Source of the DNA: an uncultured Clostridia bacterium
Lineage (GTDB): Bacteria; Bacillota; Clostridia; Christensenellales; Borkfalkiaceae
Assembly (NCBI GenBank): GCA_947629875.1
Contig: CANRFK010000070.1
Location: 1-7,242, forward strand
DNA: 7,242 nucleotides
Direction of reading: 5' to 3'
The notes beneath the pieces were generated by a model. The model was not told the origin of the DNA, made no database searches, and saw only the letters and a list, made by a program, of their open reading frames with translations. Both the position numbers and the translations under genes were made by a program. Shown in pieces: positions 1 to 4,671 of this stretch; positions within the stretch are counted from its first letter, which is position 1; each line of letters opens with the position of its first letter.

Positions 1-222
1 GGGCCGCCCGCCCACATATTCTTCGATTATTTTGCCGTTTTGCATCGTATTTCTCCAGCCCGCGCGGACGACGCCGTCCAATCTCGGCATCCAGAGCATT
101 TCTCCGACGCCCAACGGTATGTAAGATTTCATCCATACCTTATAATGGGTGCCGAGGAGTTTGTTCAAGAGTTCCGCATTTGTTTTGGCGTAAATGGTTT
201 CGCCCGCTTTGATTGTTTTCAT
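1..222 (-). CDS. Unrecognised protein, C-terminus cut off by window edge
   Basis: Reading leftwards from the ATG at 220-222, 74 codons are open to the window edge without a stop, so only the N-terminal part is present. The visible protein starts MKTIKAGETIYAKTNAELLN and continues with aromatic and basic stretches (KVWMKSYIPLG, LWMPRLDGVVRAGWR). It has no signal peptide or membrane segment and looks soluble. The start is supported by a GGAG Shine-Dalgarno about 7 bases upstream, inside an A-rich stretch. The gene begins 15 bases after the stop of the upstream membrane-protein gene, so the two are probably co-transcribed and may act together. I do not recognise the family. The reading frame is fairly certain; the function is unknown. 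Confidence 0.7.
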   Translation of the reverse strand, partial: MKTIKAGETIYAKTNAELLNKLLGTHYKVWMKSYIPLGVGEMLWMPRLDGVVRAGWRNTMQNGKIIEEYVGGRP

Positions 223-237
223 TTTATTTCTCCTTTT

Positions 238-1365
238 TTATTTTTCCATTTCGACCAATAAGGTTTTTGCCTGCTCGATGGTTTCTTCCGGGAAAATGTC
301 GCCGAAGGTCTCGATGATGTAGTGCAATGCGCACTCTGTCAGCCCCAAATCGACAATTTTTTTCGCGGCAGTGAGGCGCACCTGCCGCTCGGGGAAGTAG
401 TGGTCGGACACGGTAATATCGGGAATGGGGAGCCGCTTGAGTTGCGGGTAGTACTCGATGAAAAACTGCATACCGCATTGATCAAGCAATTCCTTGCAAG
501 TGGCGGTGTCCTGTTCGGTCTTTTGCTTTTGGGCTTGTTCTTCGGCCTTCCGCTGTTCCTCTGCCGCTTGTTGTTGTTCTTCGAGCAAAAATTGGGGCGG
601 GTTTGTTTTCCATTCCCGCTTGATGAGAACGCAGTTTTGAATAAATAGCGCGCTCGAAACAATTAAGAAAAAGTGCGGGAGAAACATGACGCCGAGGTGA
701 AAGGCGACAATCGATATACCCCCAGCAATGTTTCCTATCGTCCCCGCGATGGACGCGATGATGACCGAGAGAATCAACATTGCGCCCACGGCAACGGGAA
801 TTGAGCACATGATGGTTATAAACAAACTGTTTAGAAAATCATTGTTGTATTTTGATTCTTCGGAAAATATTTCTGTCCATTTTTGCTTTTGTTGTGTTAT
901 TTTATTTTTTGTAGTAGTCAACCATTTCGGTTCGTGCGCATAATCGTTTGTCTCCTCGTCATCATCCTGCTTTTCCGATGAAACCACATTCCGCTTATTT
1001 CTTTTTGAAAATAAATAAAAAGATAATGCGAAAGAGAAATAAATCAAACACAAGAAAACATCCAACATGATCTCTTCCGACCAAAGGTCATAAGTTGATT
1101 TAAATTCCATCACCATGCCCGGTCCATATTCCACCACTCTTCCTTTATCCAGGATCCTTTCCCAAATATCTTTTCCTCCCCAAAATAAATGCATATAGGA
1201 AGATGAAATTTTTTGCGGCTCCGTTTTCATCAATTCAAACGGATACCATTTCCCAACAAGATATCCTATCGTGCAAATGCCCCATAGTACAAGCGCAATC
1301 AAAGACAATACTTTCACGAATTTTAGATTTTCCTTAATGCGGGCGTCTTGGTACTCTCTGAACAT
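238..1365 (-). CDS. Multi-pass membrane protein with cytosolic coiled coil and C-terminal domain, unknown function
   Basis: This gene encodes 375 aa. The ATG at 1363-1365 is chosen because a strong GGAGGAGG Shine-Dalgarno lies 5 bases upstream. A longer frame upstream would run through a hairpin terminator and is not believed. Hydrophobic segments are seen at residues about 16-38, 99-120 and 178-248; the last is long enough for two or three helices and includes a Gly/Ile-rich stretch. Between helix 2 and this cluster lies a charged loop (about 121-177) with the acidic run QDDDEE. A Glu/Gln/Ala/Lys-rich probable coiled coil follows (about 260-287), then a roughly 85-residue soluble C-terminal domain with Cys290, Cys297 and Cys345. 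No catalytic motif or named family is recognised. It is the first gene of a transcript with a long structured leader, and the next gene starts 15 bases after its stop. Base composition changes inside the gene: the N-terminal half is very AT-rich and the C-terminal end GC-rich. Confidence 0.8.
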   Translation of the reverse strand: MFREYQDARIKENLKFVKVLSLIALVLWGICTIGYLVGKWYPFELMKTEPQKISSSYMHLFWGGKDIWERILDKGRVVEYGPGMVMEFKSTYDLWSEEIMLDVFLCLIYFSFALSFYLFSKRNKRNVVSSEKQDDDEETNDYAHEPKWLTTTKNKITQQKQKWTEIFSEESKYNNDFLNSLFITIMCSIPVAVGAMLILSVIIASIAGTIGNIAGGISIVAFHLGVMFLPHFFLIVSSALFIQNCVLIKREWKTNPPQFLLEEQQQAAEEQRKAEEQAQKQKTEQDTATCKELLDQCGMQFFIEYYPQLKRLPIPDITVSDHYFPERQVRLTAAKKIVDLGLTECALHYIIETFGDIFPEETIEQAKTLLVEMEK

Positions 1366-1380
1366 GTTTTCCTCCTCCAA

Positions 1381-1411
1381 AGTAAAAAAGTGCGCCGACC
1401 GAAGCCGACGC
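1381..1411 (-). terminator. Intrinsic terminator just upstream of a ribosome site (candidate attenuator)
   Basis: On the minus strand GCGTCGGC and GTCGGCGC form an 8-bp stem (two G-U pairs) closed by a TTCG tetraloop, followed after two bases by TTTTTT. The run of T ends only a few bases before the GGAGGAGG ribosome site of the 375-aa membrane protein. No gene ends between this terminator and the promoter at 1585-1614, so it most plausibly controls read-through into the membrane-protein gene rather than ending another gene. Confidence 0.75.
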
Positions 1412-1433
1412 GCTACAAAACGCAAACTCCGAT

Positions 1434-1448
1434 CGTCGCCAAACAATC
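1434..1448. repeat. Direct repeat copy 1 (CGTCGCCAAACAATC)
   Basis: The 15-mer CGTCGCCAAACAATC occurs here and again at 1685-1699 in the same orientation, 251 bases apart. Weaker similarity extends outward on both sides: AAAC before and GCACG after in both copies. This copy forms the 3' side of the closing stem of the leader RNA and continues just past it. Confidence 0.7.
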
Positions 1449-1578
1449 ATGATGAAGCACGGAATATCATCCTACCCTCGTCATTGGAATTTGCAGTCCT
1501 GCCAAATTCGCACAAGGGTAGTATGTGTCATGCAAATAAAAAGCCCGCGCTCCCGACATGGGCTCATGATTGTTTGGC
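1438..1578 (-). ncRNA. Candidate structured leader RNA (riboswitch-like or small RNA), class unknown
   Basis: On the minus strand, transcription from the promoter at 1585-1614 should begin near 1578. From that base, GCCAAACAATCATGA (1578-1564) is perfectly complementary to TCATGATTGTTTGGC (1452-1438), a 15-bp closing stem. Inside lie three further stems: AGCCC/GGGCT (1564-1560 with 1546-1542, sharing one base with the closing stem), a 9-bp stem (1521-1513 with 1480-1472, one G-U pair), and within it GAATTTG/CAAATTC (1509-1503 with 1493-1487) with a 9-base loop. No open reading frame with a ribosome site is seen. I compared it by eye with T-box, SAM, TPP, cobalamin, FMN, lysine, purine, glycine and c-di-GMP elements and saw none of their core motifs. 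The fold is read by eye; a free small RNA or a palindromic DNA element are alternatives. Confidence 0.45.
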
Positions 1579-1584
1579 ATATTC

Positions 1585-1614
1585 AGTATAGCACAGTTTG
1601 GGCGGCAATGTCAA
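1585..1614 (-). promoter_or_regulatory. Sigma-A-type promoter for the leader and 375-aa membrane-protein gene
   Basis: On the minus strand a perfect -35 TTGACA (1614-1609) is separated by 18 bases from a -10 TATACT (1590-1585). An A-rich stretch just upstream (about 1619-1625) could act as an UP element. The predicted start lies near 1578, which is the first base of the 15-bp inverted repeat of the leader. Confidence 0.8.
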
Positions 1615-1684
1615 GCCGAATTTTTTTCGGAAAACCTTGCAAAAACATGTATATTTCAAATATCTATTATACGTGAAACCCGGC

Positions 1685-1699
1685 CGTCGCCAAACAATC
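1685..1699. repeat. Direct repeat copy 2 (CGTCGCCAAACAATC)
   Basis: This is identical over 15 bases to 1434-1448 and lies about 75-90 bases upstream of the -35 of the leader promoter, outside the predicted transcript. Its core GCCAAACAATC also occurs inverted at 1568-1578. It sits just after the terminator of the small gene at 1770-1982. It could be a protein-binding site or the remains of a local duplication. Confidence 0.65.
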
Positions 1700-1709
1700 C
1701 CGGAGCACG

Positions 1710-1741
1710 AAAAAAGAGCGGGGATTTTTCCCTGCTCTTTT
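1710..1741 (-). terminator. Intrinsic terminator of the 70-aa gene
   Basis: On the minus strand AAAAGAGC-A-GGG, loop AAAAAT, CCC-C-GCTCTTTT forms an 11-bp stem with one A-C mismatch, ending in TTTTTT. It begins 28 bases after the stop of the small gene. The A and T flanks make it nearly symmetrical, so it could also stop transcription on the plus strand. Confidence 0.8.
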
Positions 1742-1769
1742 GCTTGACGGGCGGAAATTTTTTCGGGAC

Positions 1770-1982
1770 TTACGTTATTTTGAGGGAAAGGGTTGCGGTC
1801 TGGCCGTTGTAGAACGCCATTTCGATTCCCTTTTCCGTTTGCCGCAACGATCTCAAAACAAAATAATCGGTCAGAAGCGGAGCGAGTTCCTCTAAAACTT
1901 GCCCCGCTTCGATTTTGCCTTCGCGGGTCGCGGCGGAGAGGGCCGCTTCTTCCCATGCCCTTTTCGTTTCCCTGTTTTTCAT
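1770..1982 (-). CDS. Small soluble protein of unknown function (70 aa)
   Basis: This gene encodes 70 aa starting MKNRETKRAWEEAALSAATR and ending LSLKIT. The N-terminal 35 residues are charged and probably helical; the remainder (VLRSLRQTEKGIEMAFYNGQ) suggests a short helix and a beta hairpin. There is no membrane segment and no cysteine. The start is supported by GAGGT about 6 bases upstream. A good promoter (2035-2063) and a terminator (1710-1741) make it a complete single-gene transcript. It is divergent from a tandem-XRE regulator and shares its control region, so the two are likely co-regulated. I do not recognise the family. A small antitoxin or regulator partner is conceivable, but nothing in the sequence shows it. 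Confidence 0.7.
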   Translation of the reverse strand: MKNRETKRAWEEAALSAATREGKIEAGQVLEELAPLLTDYFVLRSLRQTEKGIEMAFYNGQTATLSLKIT

Positions 1983-2002
1983 GTTTGTACCTCGAATTTT
2001 TA

Positions 2003-2030
2003 TTCACAAGTGTGCGCACCCTTTGTGTAA
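2003..2030. promoter_or_regulatory. Imperfect palindrome in the 5' untranslated region of the 70-aa gene
   Basis: CACAA (2005-2009) and TTGTG (2023-2027) flank the perfect palindrome GTGCGCAC (2012-2019). It lies at and just downstream of the predicted transcription start of the minus-strand gene. It may be a regulator site or an RNA hairpin. Confidence 0.35.
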
Positions 2031-2034
2031 CACC

Positions 2035-2063
2035 ATTATATCATCTTTCCGTCGAACAATCAA
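2035..2063 (-). promoter_or_regulatory. Promoter of the 70-aa gene
   Basis: On the minus strand a -35 TTGATT (2063-2058) is followed after exactly 17 bases by a perfect -10 TATAAT (2040-2035). This gives an untranslated region of about 45 bases before the ATG at 1982. The -35 lies inside the inverted repeat at 2057-2074. Confidence 0.75.
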
Positions 2064-2074
2064 GTGCCTGATTG
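2057..2074. promoter_or_regulatory. Inverted repeat, candidate operator between divergent genes
   Basis: CAATCA, six bases, TGATTG is a perfect 6-bp inverted repeat with 12-bp centre-to-centre spacing, fitting a dimeric or tandem helix-turn-helix protein. It covers the -35 of the minus-strand gene and overlaps the first three bases of the candidate plus-strand -35 TTGACA. It is probably the autoregulatory site of the XRE protein encoded at 2115; this is inference from position. Confidence 0.5.
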
Positions 2075-2100
2075 ACAAACCGATGATAATAATTTGTAGA
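2072..2100 (+). promoter_or_regulatory. Candidate promoter of the tandem-XRE gene
   Basis: A perfect -35 TTGACA (2072-2077) lies 38 bases before the start codon. At 17 bases distance the -10 would be TGTAGA (2095-2100), a poor match. A better-looking GATAAT (2085-2090) lacks a -35 at the right distance. A promoter here is likely, but its exact elements are uncertain. Confidence 0.4.
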
Positions 2101-2114
2101 AAAGGGTCTATTTT

Positions 2115-2549
2115 ATGGTTATTTTGTCGAAATTTGCCGAACGGCTCCACGAATGCCTCGGCGAGGAGAACCCCGCCCGCCTCGCAAAACAGCTGAACGT
2201 GGCGCGCTCCACCATGTTTGAGTGGTTGCGCGGCTCCTTTTTGCCCTCTACCCGCTCCCTCGTTTTGCTTGCCGAACGCTTTGCCTGTTCCACCGATTAC
2301 CTGCTCGGTCTCACCGAATTGCCCGCGGAATACGAGTTGCAACCAATTCTCCCCTTCGGCCAACGCCTGCGCGAGGTGCTCGGCCTCTTTTCCGTTTCCC
2401 AATACCGTCTGGAAAAGGAGGCGGAAATTTCGGGCTCCGTGGTTTACGGTTGGCTGACGGGACGGGCCGAGCCCACCGTGGAAAGCCTTGTGCGGCTTGC
2501 CGAATATTTGGGGTGTTCCGTCGATTTTCTGCTCGGACGGGAACGATAA
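2115..2549 (+). CDS. Tandem XRE/Cro-type helix-turn-helix transcriptional regulator
   Basis: This gene encodes 144 aa, almost entirely two copies of an XRE-family DNA-binding domain (about residues 6-67 and 82-143). The copies align along their whole length: FAERLHECLG with FGQRLREVLG, TMFEWLRG with VVYGWLTG, PSTRSLVLLAERFACSTDYLLG with PTVESLVRLAEYLGCSVDFLLG. Each ends in the C-terminal signature (AE-x2-x-CS-x-DxLLG) typical of small Cro/CI-like regulators of Bacillota. There is no ligand-binding, peptidase or membrane domain, so it probably acts only by binding DNA, with the two domains of one chain able to contact two half-sites. The ATG at 2115 has an AAAAGGG ribosome site about 8 bases upstream. 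It is divergent from the 70-aa gene, with an inverted repeat between them, and ends in its own terminator. Phage-type repressors are related in fold, but no phage genes are visible nearby. Confidence 0.9.
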   Translation: MVILSKFAERLHECLGEENPARLAKQLNVARSTMFEWLRGSFLPSTRSLVLLAERFACSTDYLLGLTELPAEYELQPILPFGQRLREVLGLFSVSQYRLEKEAEISGSVVYGWLTGRAEPTVESLVRLAEYLGCSVDFLLGRER

Positions 2550-2562
2550 AAAACAGGAAAAG

Positions 2563-2606
2563 CCGCCCCCGTTTTGCGCTTTTGCAAAACGGGGAGCGGA
2601 TTTTTT
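2563..2606 (+). terminator. Strong intrinsic terminator of the tandem-XRE gene
   Basis: CCGC plus CCCCGTTTTGC pair with GCAAAACGGGG plus GCGG (15 bp, one bulged A), loop GCTTTT, followed by TTTTTT at 2601-2606. It begins 13 bases after the stop codon. Confidence 0.92.
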
Positions 2607-2635
2607 ATCGGAAATGAAGTATATAACAAGAGAGC

Positions 2636-2676
2636 GGAGCGAGTGCGCAAAAGATACGCTCCGCCCCTGCGGGGCG
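2636..2676. other. Overlapping small palindromes in the convergent intergenic region
   Basis: The 204-base stretch from 2607 to 2810 between the convergent genes holds no credible gene. It contains GGAGCG...CGCTCC (2636-2641 with 2657-2662) and the tight hairpin CGCCCC-TGC-GGGGCG (2662-2676), which share one base and are therefore adjacent. No U-run follows either. They may belong to a repetitive extragenic palindrome, but only one copy is visible here. Confidence 0.4.
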
Positions 2677-2753
2677 TCGGTATGAGGAACGGGCGTCGTA
2701 TTGCGCCGCCGATCTGTGGTTCTTATGTAAATTTCTCAAAGATTGCGCCGAGC

Positions 2754-2786
2754 AAAAAATCGCCCGCCAAGCGCTTCCTTGACGGG
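2754..2786 (-). terminator. Intrinsic terminator after the membrane zinc-ribbon gene
   Basis: On the minus strand CCCGTCAAG, loop GAAGCG, CTTGGCGGG form a 9-bp stem with one G-U pair, followed after three bases by TTTTTT. It lies 24 bases after the stop at 2811 and closes the minus-strand block that starts with smc. Confidence 0.85.
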
Positions 2787-2810
2787 TAAAATTATTTGCC
2801 GGTTTCGCAG

Positions 2811-3602
2811 TCAGTCTTGATCTTTCTTTTCCTTTTCCCAGCCGCCCGTTTCGAATTGGTAGCGGTAATCATACGACTTCTTGCCGCAGATCACACATCT
2901 GCGGGCATAGCTTATCTGCCTGCTGACCTTTTCCCGCTTATTCCATTTGTGTCCCGTGGCCTCGTAGCGAACTCCGTCGAGCTCGAACGATACCCTTTCG
3001 GAGCTGTTTTCATCGGGCTCGAATTCATAGGTGACATCTTCTTTCACGTCCTTTTCGCCCGCATAGACGAAGCAGTGCACATTCTTGCACCGGGGGCAGC
3101 GCATCTTTTTGTAGTGGAACCAATAGCAGAAGAAGTACCCCGTCTGCACGACCGCCACGCTTGCGAGCGCTGCGGCGAGGTACATTCCCTTGTGAAGATA
3201 GGGCGCGGGCGGATCGACAAAGAGCCCCGCAAGCCCCTCTCCGAATTGAACATACAGCCATACCGCAACGCCGCCCACCGCGAGGTGGATGAGGAGGCTG
3301 AACCAGACCACGATAAATTTTACATGCTTGCCGCGGGCGGCGCGCTCCAACCATCTGCTTCCGCGCTCCTCATACAGATCGGGCAGAATGGCGGGCGTAT
3401 CCTCTCCCCACTTCATGAGGAGGGAAAAGACGGCGATGGAGAATAGGCATGCGGCGACAACGCACGCCCAAAAGGGAAGCGGGACATGGAAAATCAGCTT
3501 GACCAAATAAGCTATGCCGATATCGAGTGCGCCCGAAACGACAAAGGCGAGCGCACAAAAGAGAATGCTACGCACAATGTTGATCAAAAAAATCCGCAAC
3601 AT
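2811..3602 (-). CDS. Four-helix membrane protein with C-terminal zinc-ribbon-like domain, unknown function
   Basis: This gene encodes 263 aa. Four hydrophobic helices are seen at about residues 7-33, 43-63, 95-119 and 138-163. The loop between helices 2 and 3 is charged and amphipathic. After helix 4 comes a soluble tail with C169-x2-C172 (MRCPRCKN) and C236-x2-C239 (RRCVICGKK), 63 residues apart with a mostly beta-like, acidic stretch between: the layout of a zinc ribbon with a long insertion. The end is lysine- and glutamate-rich. The start ATG has GGAG about 6 bases upstream. It follows ftsY after 98 bases on the same strand with no convincing terminator between, so it may be co-transcribed; the usual clostridial neighbours of ftsY (ylxM, ffh, rpsP) are absent here. 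I do not recognise the family. A role in membrane or protein quality control would be a guess from position only. Confidence 0.8.
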   Translation of the reverse strand: MLRIFLINIVRSILFCALAFVVSGALDIGIAYLVKLIFHVPLPFWACVVAACLFSIAVFSLLMKWGEDTPAILPDLYEERGSRWLERAARGKHVKFIVVWFSLLIHLAVGGVAVWLYVQFGEGLAGLFVDPPAPYLHKGMYLAAALASVAVVQTGYFFCYWFHYKKMRCPRCKNVHCFVYAGEKDVKEDVTYEFEPDENSSERVSFELDGVRYEATGHKWNKREKVSRQISYARRCVICGKKSYDYRYQFETGGWEKEKKDQD

Positions 3603-3639
3603 ACTATCTCCATTTTTGTCATCGAAGGGCGGGGCGCAT

Positions 3640-3691
3640 AATTTCTTTGCCCGCAGTATGCCGCCCGCAGGGCACTGTAAAAAAAGAAATT
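3640..3691. repeat. Palindromic element just after the ftsY stop codon
   Basis: AATTTCTTT (3640-3648) pairs with AAAGAAATT (3683-3691), enclosing a GC-rich core with two direct copies of GCCCGCAG (3649-3656 and 3663-3670) and the hairpin GCCC-GCA-GGGC (3663-3673). It begins 9 bases after the ftsY stop. Its stop-side arm closely resembles that of the element after smc (4805-4867). The T-run lies before the GC hairpin on the minus strand, so it is not a standard terminator for ftsY. Confidence 0.55.
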
Positions 3692-3700
3692 TGCGAAACC

Positions 3701-4597
3701 TTATATGAAGCCTTCGACAAATTGCTCGGCGTCAAATAATTCAATATCGTCGATCTTCTCGCCGACGCCCGCAAAGACGACGGGCACGTGGAGTTCGCCG
3801 CACAGCGAAAACACAAAGCCGCCCTTGGCGGTGCCGTCCAATTTCGTCAGCACGATGCCGTCCAAAGAGACCGCCTCCTTGAACACCTTGGCCTGCGCAT
3901 AGGCGTTCTGCCCCGTGGTGGCGTCGAGCACCAAAAATTTGTAAAAATTCGCCTCGGGGAACTCCCGTTCGACGACGCGGTCCATCTTTTTGAGCTCGTT
4001 CATGAGGTTTTCCTTGACGTGAAGCCTGCCCGCCGTGTCGATGAGCAGCACGTCGGTGCCCCGCGCCTTCGCCGAGGAGACGGCGTCAAACACGACGGCG
4101 GAGGGATCGCTCCCCTCCTCGTGCTTGACGATGCGCACCTTCGCCCTGTCCGCCCAGACTGCCACCTGATCGATGGCGGCGGCGCGGAAGGTATCGGCGG
4201 CGGCGATGGTAACGCTCTTCTTCTGCCGCACGAACCAATTTGCGATCTTGCCGATGGTCGTCGTCTTGCCCACGCCGTTGACACCCACAAACATCATCAC
4301 GCAGGGGTACTTGATCTCGGGCACGGGGGTCTCGTCGAGAATGCTCTCGAGGATATCCTTGAGAAGGTCGGTGACGAACTTTTCATCCTTGATTTTGTTG
4401 CCGATGGCCTCTTCCTTGACTTCCTCGACGACTTCCTCGGCGGTATTTACGCCGACATCGGCGGAGATAAGGATCTCCTCGAGCTCATCGTAGAACTCAT
4501 TCCCGAGCTTGTTTTTGAGGAAGAGGCGGCGCATTTTTTGCGCCAAACTGTCCTTCGTTTTTTTGAGCGCGTCTCTGATTTTACCGAAAAAACTCAT
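3701..4597 (-). CDS. ftsY: FtsY, signal recognition particle receptor GTPase
   Basis: FtsY is the SRP receptor: it binds the Ffh-RNA complex carrying a ribosome with a nascent membrane protein, and paired GTP hydrolysis hands it to the SecYEG channel at the inner face of the membrane. The protein has 298 aa. A helical N domain (about 1-90) is followed by the G domain with all motifs in order: P-loop GVNGVGKTTT (105-114), DTFRAAA (135-141), DTAGR (187-191), TKLDG (251-255) and GVGE (277-280). DATTGQNA (225-232) is the FtsY/Ffh-specific segment. It lacks the long acidic A domain of enterobacterial FtsY, as is common in Gram-positive bacteria. The start MSFFGKIRDALKKTKDSL fits the family's amphipathic membrane-binding N-terminus. 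Its ribosome site is weak (only AGG upstream). The frame stays open upstream to 4792, but that stretch is palindromic non-coding sequence. It lies downstream of smc, a conserved Bacillota order. Confidence 0.97.
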   Translation of the reverse strand: MSFFGKIRDALKKTKDSLAQKMRRLFLKNKLGNEFYDELEEILISADVGVNTAEEVVEEVKEEAIGNKIKDEKFVTDLLKDILESILDETPVPEIKYPCVMMFVGVNGVGKTTTIGKIANWFVRQKKSVTIAAADTFRAAAIDQVAVWADRAKVRIVKHEEGSDPSAVVFDAVSSAKARGTDVLLIDTAGRLHVKENLMNELKKMDRVVEREFPEANFYKFLVLDATTGQNAYAQAKVFKEAVSLDGIVLTKLDGTAKGGFVFSLCGELHVPVVFAGVGEKIDDIELFDAEQFVEGFI

Positions 4598-4622
4598 AGT
4601 GTTTGCCTGTTTTTGAATTTTT

Positions 4623-4671
4623 GAGGGGATGCCCCACCCCTCTACCCCCCTCCCGTGGAGGGGCTGGGGGG
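4623..4671. repeat. G/C-run palindrome upstream of ftsY
   Basis: GAGGGG (4623-4628) can pair with CCCCTC (4637-4642). Next to it CCCCTCC-CGT-GGAGGGG forms a tight 7-bp hairpin, and CCCCCC (4645-4650) can alternatively pair with GGGGGG (4666-4671). The block lies 26 bases before the ftsY start. It resembles the G/C-run intergenic repeats found in many gut Clostridia, but copy number cannot be judged from one window. Confidence 0.5.

Noticed and set aside
1366..1446. 27-residue N-terminal extension of the 375-aa membrane protein (start at 1446)
   Set aside because: It would translate the hairpin terminator and the ribosome site itself; the internal ATG at 1363-1365 has a near-perfect GGAGGAGG.
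1438..1480. T-box leader
   Set aside because: GAGGGTAGG only loosely resembles the T-box core; the AGGGTGGNACCGCG consensus and a specifier loop are not seen.
1438..1578. Miniature inverted-repeat transposable element
   Set aside because: No target-site duplication is visible at the ends, and the 5' end coincides with a predicted transcription start; not excluded, but the RNA reading fits better.
1666..1671. Perfect TATAAT on the minus strand as a second promoter
   Set aside because: No acceptable -35 at 16-18 bases; only TTGTTT at 20 bases and no extended -10.
1434..1699. CRISPR-like repeats
   Set aside because: Only two direct copies 251 bases apart, with no regular spacers or cas genes.
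2574..2789. 71-codon plus-strand frame after the XRE gene
   Set aside because: It starts inside a terminator hairpin and runs through the opposite-strand terminator; no ribosome site.
3788..4624. Open frame on the plus strand opposite ftsY
   Set aside because: It is the antisense shadow of all the conserved FtsY motifs.
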